A DNA stretch of 28,438 bases, taken from positions 1 through 28,438 of the forward strand of contig JAEYKW010000037.1 of the NCBI GenBank assembly GCA_023408075.1, given 5' to 3'. This DNA is from Bacillota bacterium. Lineage in GTDB: Bacteria > Bacillota > Clostridia > Christensenellales > SZUA-584. The notes under the pieces were generated by a model. That model was given only the letters and a program-made list of their open reading frames with translations. It had not been told where the DNA came from and did not search any database. This document shows positions 1 through 5,764 of the stretch, one piece after another (the stretch's first letter is position 1; every line of letters begins with the position of its first letter). The translations under genes and the position numbers were made by a program.

Positions 1-2
1 GG

Positions 3-149
3 GAGTCATTGACTTCTTGGTTGTTGTTTCATGAAAGCCGAATCTATCCACATTTTTTCCTATTTGAACATGAAAAAAGAGGTTATCCTCCTGCGATTAT
101 TACTAATCGTTTCTGGACAGCCCCTTTAATTTTACGCTCGGAATCATAG
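3..149 (+). CDS. possible 3' end of a gene cut by the window edge (weak)
   Basis: A reading frame is open from the window edge to a TAG at 147-149 and would give 48 residues rich in Phe, Leu, His and Tyr, including the stretch RGYPPAIITNRFW. No motif is recognisable, and AT-rich non-coding DNA can stay open this long by chance. A second 32-codon frame (31-129) overlaps it and is no better. Two small hairpins (79-90 and 94-109) also lie here. I treat it as unproven. The sequence to the left of the window would settle it. Confidence 0.18.
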   Translation, partial: ESLTSWLLFHESRIYPHFFLFEHEKRGYPPAIITNRFWTAPLILRSES

Positions 150-259
150 CTGTCTTATCCTGTAGTGCTTAAAGCATCCGGTTAATTGCCACGGTTTGCA
201 GCAAAGCAGCTTGAGGGCACACATGGAGTTTGACGGAGCGGTTTTACGGCCTTGGGTCA

Positions 260-288
260 TTGACAGATGCCCGCCATGCTTATATAAT
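260..288 (+). promoter_or_regulatory. sigma-A type promoter of the membrane-protein cassette
   Basis: A perfect -35 TTGACA (260-265) and a perfect -10 TATAAT (283-288) are separated by exactly 17 bp. Transcription would start near 295, about 180 nt before the first start codon at 475. Consensus elements at optimal spacing suggest high basal transcription, so any control probably acts in the long leader. Confidence 0.75.
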
Positions 289-294
289 GGCTTC

Positions 295-474
295 GGTAAA
301 ACTTAGCCGCATGAAGCGGCTTACTGCTTACTGAAGTAAGCAGCAGAAAGTATACAAAGCACTTGGAATATTATAAAACAATCATGAAGGTTGTTGATTC
401 GCAGATGCGGATTTACTGCCTTTTTATTTTTTAAGTGCTATATATTTAAAAATATTAATATGGAGGAATGATTA
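295..474 (+). promoter_or_regulatory. structured 5' leader, candidate cis-regulatory RNA
   Basis: The predicted transcript begins with two adjacent hairpins. One has 6-bp arms AGCCGC/GCGGCT (305-321) with a 5-nt loop. The other has 8-bp arms CTGCTTAC/GTAAGCAG (324-343) with a TGAA loop. A 7-bp perfect long-range pairing, AGCACTT (358-364) with AAGTGCT (433-439), would close a domain containing a short GCAG/CTGC stem followed by a T-rich run (421-432). The Shine-Dalgarno GGAGGA (462-467) lies outside these stems. I looked for the guanidine, c-di-GMP, fluoride, manganese, ZTP, preQ1 and cobalamin riboswitch cores and recognised none. The structure is visible but its function is inferred. Confidence 0.4.
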
Positions 475-903
475 ATGGCATGTTTACTGGCTCCGGCTGC
501 AGAGGCGATTATCGTCACGATTGTTAAGAAGAGCATAGAAAAGAAAGAAAAGCAGGCGGCTCTTTCTGCGCCGGTTCGTACGGATGCTGCCATCGCTGAA
601 GCGGGCGGGCAGGATTCTATTCCTTTTTCCAGAAAGCTCGGGTGGCTCACCAAGCTTCTTTGGGGAGGCAGCTTCCTGCTGGCAATTGAGCACATCTGGC
701 ATGGTGAGATTGTGCCATGGCCGCCCTTCTTGACGGCGATGAACAATGCGGCGGATATCGGCCCCATGCTGCTGGAAATCGCGACCGTGGGCGTGACGAT
801 GACCGTCCTGATCACGGTCATATGGGGCGCGATGGTGCTGGTGTCAAACCGCATGGAAAAACGGGCAAAGAAACCGGAAGTTGTGAAAGCGGCGCAGGTG
901 TGA
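475..903 (+). CDS. small membrane protein of unknown function (cassette gene 1)
   Basis: The product is 142 aa. Residues 2-18 form a hydrophobic N-terminal stretch, followed by a charged Lys/Glu and Ala-rich stretch (19-55), a membrane segment at about 58-76 and a long one at about 95-125, then a basic tail. The sequence IEHIWHGEIVPWPP (71-84) puts His73, His76 and Glu78 at the edge of a membrane segment, followed by Trp and Pro residues. That could be a metal or cofactor site, but this is inference. The ATG at 475 has a strong Shine-Dalgarno GGAGGA 7 nt upstream. The next gene starts 3 bp after the stop, so the two are translated from one message. I do not recognise a named family and assign no function. 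Confidence 0.75.
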   Translation: MACLLAPAAEAIIVTIVKKSIEKKEKQAALSAPVRTDAAIAEAGGQDSIPFSRKLGWLTKLLWGGSFLLAIEHIWHGEIVPWPPFLTAMNNAADIGPMLLEIATVGVTMTVLITVIWGAMVLVSNRMEKRAKKPEVVKAAQV

Positions 904-906
904 ATT

Positions 907-1203
907 ATGTGCTTGATCATAACGGCATTTGCGGCAGTCATCACAACAATCGTCTGGTATTTCAAAGCGCATGACAAGAAAATAAAGCTGGGAGCGCTTG
1001 TCCTCATGTATTGGGGTGCGGCGCTTATGTGGACCGTGGACAGTTTTTTCGCTGTCGCCGAGGGCGGCCCCTTTTTTGACTTGAGCGCCGATGATGCGTT
1101 TTTAGGTCTCGTGATCGTGCTTTGCGGTCTTGTTGCGTGGGTCATCATGCTCCTTGTCAGTGATCCGAAAAGGGTTTTGCGGTCCTTTCAGTTAAAGAAT
1201 TAA
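907..1203 (+). CDS. small three-helix membrane protein of unknown function (cassette gene 2)
   Basis: The product is 98 aa with three hydrophobic segments at about 2-19, 28-50 and 64-85. Short charged connections (AHDKKIK and AEGGPFFDLSADD) and a basic C-terminus (SDPKRVLRSFQLKN) flank them. The start ATG lies 3 bp after the upstream stop, with AGGTG about 6 nt ahead, and a strong terminator follows the stop. The pair therefore forms a closed two-gene unit. The tight spacing and small sizes suggest that the two products work as a membrane complex, but no catalytic motif is visible. I do not recognise a named family. Confidence 0.72.
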   Translation: MCLIITAFAAVITTIVWYFKAHDKKIKLGALVLMYWGAALMWTVDSFFAVAEGGPFFDLSADDAFLGLVIVLCGLVAWVIMLLVSDPKRVLRSFQLKN

Positions 1204-1231
1204 TTAAATCTCCGGTCGCAAACAAAAAATA

Positions 1232-1275
1232 AAGCATCGGCTGAGGTAAAACATCCGGCCGATGCTTGTTTTTAT
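1232..1275 (+). terminator. intrinsic terminator of the membrane cassette
   Basis: Ten-bp perfect arms AAGCATCGGC (1232-1241) and GCCGATGCTT (1258-1267) enclose a 16-nt loop and are followed by GTTTTTATTT. It lies 28 bp after the cassette's last stop codon. Confidence 0.85.
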
Positions 1276-1277
1276 TT

Positions 1278-1600
1278 CATATATAAAGGAATGATTTTCG
1301 TGCATGCAGGGGGAGTCAGTTGTGCGGAATCTCCGCACATCGTGGAAGGAATAAAACGGTCAAATATCTGCGGCGGACGACAGGAAACGATCCGAGGAGT
1401 GGCGAATTATATACCAGAGTTGGTGATATGCCGTCATGTCAACGATAGACGATACCCGGCAAGCTTCGTGAAAATCCATCGCCACCGGTTATTCGCCAGA
1501 GAGTGCCGGAAATTGCGAATGGCGGGGAGAAATCACACTTTACGCATTGACTATAAAAAGATATACTTAAAATCTACATATTGTATATAGCGAAAATTAA
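1278..1600 (+). other. intergenic region upstream of nrdD, no convincing gene
   Basis: A 99-codon open frame (1291-1590) starts with AAAGGA directly against its ATG, which is too close for normal initiation. Its predicted product is Arg/His/Cys-rich with no motif, so I do not call it a gene. An 8-bp hairpin TGTGCGGA/TCCGCACA (1321-1339) is the clearest structure. No riboswitch class was recognised. Confidence 0.35.
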
Positions 1601-1601
1601 G

Positions 1602-1615
1602 CACAAAATATTGTG
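1602..1615. promoter_or_regulatory. putative NrdR box upstream of the nrdDG promoter
   Basis: The near-palindrome CACAAAATATTGTG resembles the NrdR consensus ACACWATATATWGTGT. A second, half-conserved copy, ACACAATATTAAG (1660-1672), lies just after the -10 element, and a looser copy (ACATATTGTATATAG, 1575-1589) lies upstream. NrdR is the ATP-cone repressor of ribonucleotide reductase operons, so sites flanking the nrdD promoter fit its role. The match is by eye and has not been scored. Confidence 0.5.
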
Positions 1616-1624
1616 GGTTTTTTA

Positions 1625-1653
1625 TTGACATTAAGAGTGTAGGAACATATAAT
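1625..1653 (+). promoter_or_regulatory. nrdDG promoter
   Basis: TTGACA (1625-1630) and TATAAT (1648-1653) are separated by 17 bp. The start site would fall near 1660, inside the downstream NrdR-like half-box, about 37 nt before the nrdD start codon. Confidence 0.75.
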
Positions 1654-1696
1654 AAACCACACACAATATTAAGAATAATTACGAAGAGGGACCCGT

Positions 1697-4012
1697 ATGG
1701 CAACGCAGATTAAAAAAAGAAACAGCGCAATTGTCACTTTCGACTTTATAAAAATCAGAAATGCGATAAAGAAAGCAAATCAGGCTGTTCATGAAGAAAT
1801 CATGGACGAAAATGATCTGGATTTGCTGACTGCCAGAGTTGCGGGCCGGTTCGGTGCGGATATCATACCCGCCGTGGAAGAAATTCAGGATGTGGTGGAG
1901 GAGAACCTGATTAAAGCAGGCTACGCGAGGACAGCAAAGGCGTACATCCTCTATCGGGCGGAGCATACAAAAATCCGTCAGGCCGAAGGGGACTTGATGG
2001 ACATCTATCGGCAGCTGACGTACCGGGCGTCAAAGGAAGTCGATCTCAAACGGGAGAACGCCAATATCGATGCGGACACCGCCATGGGCACCATGCTCAA
2101 ATACGGCTCCGAAGGTGCCAAGTATTTCGTCAACAATTATGTGCTGCCCAAGGATATCGCGGCGGCGCATATCAACGGAGATATTCACATTCACGATCAG
2201 GATTTTTATATGCTGACCGAGACCTGCTGCCAGATTGATCTTATTAAGCTTTTTCATGACGGTTTTTGTACAGGCCACGGGCATTTGCGCGAACCCAACG
2301 ATATCAGCTCGTATACCGCGCTGGCCTGCATCGCCATTCAGGCCAATCAGAACGAAATGCACGGCGGACAGAGTGTCCCGAATTTTGATTACAGCATGGC
2401 GCCGGGAGTTAAGAAGACTTTCCGCAAAGCTTATATCAAAGAGCTTTCACGTTATATGCAGGTTGTGCACGGCATGGACAAAAGCAACGTCGGTGCGCTG
2501 GCTAAAACGGCCGGCGACGTTCTGGACGGTATTTCACTCGGGAATGCTGACGGGTATGTCAGTGAAGTCGCCGGTATTTTAACGAAGGAGCCATACGCGC
2601 TCAGTGCCGAGGAAGCTGCGAAAGCACACCGTTTCACGCTGCAGGGGGCGCTGGAGGATACCGAGCGCAGAACGTATCAGGCGATGGAAGCGTTGATACA
2701 CAATCTCAATACGATGAACTCAAGGGCGGGAGCGCAGGTTCCGTTCAGCTCCATAAACTATGGCACGGATATGACGCCCGAAGGACGCATGGTCATCAGA
2801 AATCTGCTGCTGGCAACCGAGGCGGGGCTCGGAGACGGAGAGACGCCTATTTTTCCCGTTCAGATTTTCAAGGTCAAAGAAGGCATTAATTATAATCAGG
2901 ACGACCCGAGCTATGATCTGTTCCGGCTCGCGATGCGCGTTAGCGCCAAGCGGCTGTTTCCGAACTTCAGCTTTCTGGACGCGCCGTTTAACCTGCAATA
3001 CTATAAGCCGGGCGATTACGATTCGGAAGTCGCGTACATGGGCTGCCGGACGCGCGTGATGGGCAATGTGCACGACAAAGAGCGCGAAACAACCTGCGGG
3101 CGCGGCAACTTAAGCTTTACCTCTGTGAATCTGCCGCGCATCGGCATTGAGGCGAAAGGGGATATGAGCCGGTTCTACAAACTGCTGGATGACAGAATGG
3201 CGCTTGTGATCCGCCAGCTGATGCACCGCTTCAATGTCCAGTGCACCAAGAAGGTTTACAATTATCCGTTTCTGATGGGGCAGGGCGTTTGGATCGACAG
3301 CGAAAAGCTGGGCCCGGACGACAGCATTGCCGAAGTTTTAAAACACGGGACGCTCAGCGTCGGCTTTATCGGCCTTGCGGAATGCCTCAAGGTTCTAATG
3401 GGTCAGCACCACGGCGAGAACAGCGAAAGCCAGCGTGTCGGCCTCGAAATTATCAGCCATATGCGCCAACGTCTGGATGAGGAAGCGGCACAGACCGGGC
3501 TTAACTATACGCTGCTGGCCACACCCGCCGAAGGTCTGGCCGGCCGCTTCGTCAATATAGACCGAAAGAAATACGGTATGATCGAGGGCGTCACAGACCG
3601 TGATTATTATACGAATTCGTTCCATGTGCCCGTTTATTTTTCGATCAATGCGCACAAAAAGATATCTCTGGAAGCGCCGTATCATGCGCTTGCCAACGCG
3701 GGACATATCAGTTATGTGGAACTCGACGGCGACACGTCCAAAAATCTCGATGCTTTTGAGACCATCATCCGGTATATGAAGGAAAGCGGCATCGGTTATG
3801 GCTCGGTGAACCATCCGGTGGACCGGGACCCGGTATGCAGCTACAACGGCATTATCGACAACGTCTGCCCCGGGTGCGGCCGCAGCGAAGAGGACGGCGG
3901 GCCGAAATTTGAGCGCATCCGCCGGATCACGGGGTATCTTGTGGGGACAATCGACAGATGGAACAACGCGAAACGTGCGGAGGAAGGGGATCGGCTCAAG
4001 CATGGCCTGTGA
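1697..4012 (+). CDS. nrdD: anaerobic (class III) ribonucleoside-triphosphate reductase
   Basis: The 771-aa product reduces ribonucleoside triphosphates to deoxynucleotides in the cytoplasm without oxygen, using a glycyl radical. Residues 1-95 form an ATP-cone allosteric domain (KKRNSAIVTFDFIKIRNAI). The catalytic barrel contains DIHIHDQDFYMLTETCCQ, TTCGRGN with Cys467, and SVNLPR. The C-terminal glycyl-radical loop is RRITGYLVGT with the radical Gly at about 746. Three cysteines, 714, 724 and 727 (VCSYNG and CPGC), mark the zinc site just before it. I can see only three there, whereas some family members have two full CxxC pairs. Length is normal. The start ATG has GAAGAGGG 9 nt upstream. nrdG overlaps the 3' end. 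Identification is firm. Confidence 0.97.
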   Translation: MATQIKKRNSAIVTFDFIKIRNAIKKANQAVHEEIMDENDLDLLTARVAGRFGADIIPAVEEIQDVVEENLIKAGYARTAKAYILYRAEHTKIRQAEGDLMDIYRQLTYRASKEVDLKRENANIDADTAMGTMLKYGSEGAKYFVNNYVLPKDIAAAHINGDIHIHDQDFYMLTETCCQIDLIKLFHDGFCTGHGHLREPNDISSYTALACIAIQANQNEMHGGQSVPNFDYSMAPGVKKTFRKAYIKELSRYMQVVHGMDKSNVGALAKTAGDVLDGISLGNADGYVSEVAGILTKEPYALSAEEAAKAHRFTLQGALEDTERRTYQAMEALIHNLNTMNSRAGAQVPFSSINYGTDMTPEGRMVIRNLLLATEAGLGDGETPIFPVQIFKVKEGINYNQDDPSYDLFRLAMRVSAKRLFPNFSFLDAPFNLQYYKPGDYDSEVAYMGCRTRVMGNVHDKERETTCGRGNLSFTSVNLPRIGIEAKGDMSRFYKLLDDRMALVIRQLMHRFNVQCTKKVYNYPFLMGQGVWIDSEKLGPDDSIAEVLKHGTLSVGFIGLAECLKVLMGQHHGENSESQRVGLEIISHMRQRLDEEAAQTGLNYTLLATPAEGLAGRFVNIDRKKYGMIEGVTDRDYYTNSFHVPVYFSINAHKKISLEAPYHALANAGHISYVELDGDTSKNLDAFETIIRYMKESGIGYGSVNHPVDRDPVCSYNGIIDNVCPGCGRSEEDGGPKFERIRRITGYLVGTIDRWNNAKRAEEGDRLKHGL

Positions 4013-4478
4013 GCTTCGACTATGCGGCATCGAGCCGGAATCCATCGTTGACGGTGAGGGAATCCGTTATGTTGTGTTTGTTCAAGGGTGTCCGCACCGC
4101 TGCCCCGGCTGCCATAACCCCGAGTCGCATGCGTTCGAGGGCGGAAGGGTGGCCTGCATTGACGACCTGTTTCGTGAGATTTGTGAAAATCCTTTGCTCA
4201 GGGGCGTGACCTTCAGCGGCGGCGAGCCTTTCAGCCAGCCGGAGCCGTTGGCTGAATTGGCCCGGATGGTGCATGGCAAAGGCCTTAATATCACCACTTA
4301 TACGGGTTATCGATATGAAGAGTTACTGCAAATGAAGGATCCAGACATTGCCGCGCTGCTCGAGCAGACGGATGTATTGATTGACGGCCCGTTTCTTTTG
4401 GCAGAGAAGGACTTGACGCTTGCTTTCCGGGGCAGCCGGAACCAGCGCATTATCAATTTACGCGACAAGGGCCTTTAA
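4002..4478 (+). CDS. nrdG: anaerobic ribonucleotide reductase activating radical-SAM protein
   Basis: The 158-aa product is a radical S-adenosylmethionine enzyme that installs the glycyl radical on NrdD. The [4Fe-4S]-binding CxxxCxxC is CPHRCPGC (residues 30-37), followed by HNPESH. The SAM-binding SGGEPF lies near residue 70. I chose ATG 4002, which overlaps the last 11 bp of nrdD, because the protein then begins MACELRLCGIEPESIVDGEG as in known NrdG proteins and AGGAAGGGG lies 12 nt upstream. An in-frame ATG at 3909 would add 31 residues that merely translate nrdD out of frame. The overlap suggests translational coupling. Confidence 0.95.
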   Translation: MACELRLCGIEPESIVDGEGIRYVVFVQGCPHRCPGCHNPESHAFEGGRVACIDDLFREICENPLLRGVTFSGGEPFSQPEPLAELARMVHGKGLNITTYTGYRYEELLQMKDPDIAALLEQTDVLIDGPFLLAEKDLTLAFRGSRNQRIINLRDKGL

Positions 4479-4550
4479 TCGCGGTGTACCTTCACGCATG
4501 TCCATGCTTTGGAGGGTGCTCACAAAAATAGCCGATAAGAGATTATCATT

Positions 4551-4580
4551 AAAAACGCCGGAGTTGTTCCGGCGTTTTTT
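4551..4580 (+). terminator. intrinsic terminator after nrdDG
   Basis: A stem of about 12 bp pairs AAAAACGCCGGA (4551-4562) with TCCGGCGTTTTT (4568-4579), with a 5-nt loop and a T-run. The A-run on the left makes it potentially bidirectional. Confidence 0.88.
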
Positions 4581-4697
4581 GCTGCGCTTCAGCGTTATAA
4601 ATAAATTGTCAAAATCAATGCGCCCAAGAGGATGCCTGCTTTGGCAGGCGCAGAGCAAGTCCTGCAATTTATGATTTTGATCAAACCTTTAACAGCC

Positions 4698-4726
4698 TTG
4701 ACAGCCTTGCAAAACTGTGTTATATA
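4698..4726 (+). promoter_or_regulatory. promoter of the TetR-family gene
   Basis: TTGACA (4698-4703) is followed after 17 bp by TATATA (4721-4726), directly abutting the operator palindrome at 4727-4747. Repressor bound there would cover the transcription start, which fits autoregulation. Confidence 0.65.
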
Positions 4727-4747
4727 TTAGTTAACAGCGTTAACTAA
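4727..4747. promoter_or_regulatory. operator palindrome of the TetR-family regulator
   Basis: Perfect 9-bp inverted arms TTAGTTAAC and GTTAACTAA flank the 3-bp centre AGC, between the -10 element and the start codon. A 13-bp part of it (AGCGTTAACTAAC, 4736-4748) recurs exactly at 5462-5474, downstream of the regulator gene. Size and position are typical of TetR-family operators. Confidence 0.7.
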
Positions 4748-4786
4748 CCAGATTAACCCATAATGTTTGCTCAAGGAGATCGTTGC

Positions 4787-5404
4787 GTGCCCAGGGACAA
4801 AACGGACACACTGAAAAGAATCATTCCCATTGCCCGGCAGGAATTCCTCGGGAAAGGCTTTGAAAAAGCCTCCATGCGTGATATCGCAAAGGGGGCGGGC
4901 ATCACAGCGGCAGGGCTTTATCGCCACTTTGCCGATAAGGAAGCCATGTTTGCCTCTCTGATTGAGCCGGCGGCCACTGAACTGATGCAGCTGTATATCA
5001 GGATGCATCAGGAGTTTGAGGCGCTTCCCAGAGATGTGCAGCTCGATACGGTGTTTAACCACGATTCCGATTCGATTGAACGGTTCACGGCCTATATTTA
5101 CGACCATTTCGATGCGTTCAAGCTGCTTGTTACCTGTGCGGAGGGCACGAAATATGCGGACTATATCGATGAGCTTGTGCGGATTGAGGTGGAATCGACA
5201 CTTAAATTTATTGAGGTTACCGGCAATTCCGCCATCTCGTCCGGCAAGCTGACCCCTGAGCTGCTGCACATTATATCAAACGCGCTGTTGTCCGCAATCT
5301 TTGAGGTGGTGCGTCACGACATGCCGCGTCAAGCTGCTCAGGGGTATATTCAAAGCCTGCGGCTGTTCTTTACGGCCGGTTGGAGAGAGCTGCTGGCGGA
5401 TTAA
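4787..5404 (+). CDS. TetR/AcrR-family transcriptional repressor
   Basis: The product is 205 aa from the chosen start. An N-terminal helix-turn-helix domain (about 8-55) contains MRDIAKGAGITAAGLYRHFADKEAMF, the classic TetR signature. The C-terminal all-helical part is the ligand-binding and dimer domain, with no recognisable ligand specificity. I prefer GTG 4787 because AAGGAG (4773-4778) sits 8 nt before it. The in-frame ATG 4763 has no ribosome-binding site and lies closer to the operator. It probably represses itself and the downstream ABC pair, as repeats of its operator sequence occur on both sides of it. The inducing compound is unknown. Confidence 0.9.
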   Translation: MPRDKTDTLKRIIPIARQEFLGKGFEKASMRDIAKGAGITAAGLYRHFADKEAMFASLIEPAATELMQLYIRMHQEFEALPRDVQLDTVFNHDSDSIERFTAYIYDHFDAFKLLVTCAEGTKYADYIDELVRIEVESTLKFIEVTGNSAISSGKLTPELLHIISNALLSAIFEVVRHDMPRQAAQGYIQSLRLFFTAGWRELLAD

Positions 5405-5423
5405 ATCGGCATAAACTGTGCAA

Positions 5424-5443
5424 TTGAGGCTTATTAGCCTCAA
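5424..5443. other. hairpin after the TetR gene
   Basis: Eight-bp perfect arms TTGAGGCT and AGCCTCAA with a TATT loop begin about 20 bp after the stop codon. An A-run rather than a T-run follows on the plus strand, so it is not a standard intrinsic terminator. Confidence 0.45.
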
Positions 5444-5457
5444 AAAAATACCGCAGG

Positions 5458-5475
5458 AGTTAGCGTTAACTAACT
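5458..5475. promoter_or_regulatory. second, related operator-like inverted repeat
   Basis: AGTTAG and CTAACT flank CGTTAA. The right part shares 13 identical bases with the operator at 4727-4747. It lies between the regulator and the ABC genes and is a plausible second binding site for the TetR protein. Confidence 0.55.
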
Positions 5476-5519
5476 GAAAGTGAAGGCGGTATGAATTTCA
5501 GAAAGGATAAATAAAACCC

Positions 5520-5729
5520 ATGATGCTGCATGAAAACATGCGAAGGGTAATGCGGCGGGTATCATGGCCTTCGATTATCGCGAGTGTGCTTTGCGGGTTC
5601 AGCTCTGCGTTTGTTATTCAGGGCAGCGATGTTCAAATAAGAGCTGTTGAAAGCAGTGGCCGTTTTGGAGCGCAAGGAGCCCAAATTTTTTTCGTCTTTA
5701 AGTTAGCGTATGCTAATTTTAAGATATAA
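5520..5729 (+). CDS. possible small membrane ORF or gene remnant before the ABC operon (weak)
   Basis: An open frame of 69 codons has one hydrophobic segment (about residues 16-33) followed by a Gly/Gln-rich stretch (SSGRFGAQGAQ). AAAGGA lies 12 nt before the ATG, which is a poor spacing. A seven-codon frame MNFRKDK (5491-5514) lies just before it. The last third of the frame runs through the inverted repeat at 5696-5723, which suggests that this part is regulatory rather than coding. It could be a small leader protein, the remnant of an older first gene, or chance. I do not recognise it. Confidence 0.25.
   Translation: MMLHENMRRVMRRVSWPSIIASVLCGFSSAFVIQGSDVQIRAVESSGRFGAQGAQIFFVFKLAYANFKI
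5696..5723. promoter_or_regulatory. inverted repeat just upstream of the ABC pair, candidate operator
   Basis: Twelve-bp arms CTTTAAGTTAGC and GCTAATTTTAAG match at 10 of 12 positions around a GTAT centre, ending 41 bp before the ABC start codon. The TTAGC-GTAT-GCTAA core differs from the two TetR-type sites nearby and recalls the TTAG...CTAA layout of DtxR/IdeR-type metal-regulator boxes. The regulator is inferred only. Confidence 0.5.
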
Positions 5730-5764
5730 ATTGAAATTTCCTTTAAGAGGAGAAAGGACGCTTT

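Noticed and set aside
438..1148. 236-codon minus-strand frame across the membrane cassette
   Set aside because: The plus strand has a promoter, good ribosome-binding sites, tight gene spacing and a terminator, while the minus frame has none of these.
1291..1590. 99-codon frame before nrdD as a gene
   Set aside because: The purine-rich motif abuts the ATG, there is no promoter, the composition is odd and no motif is present.
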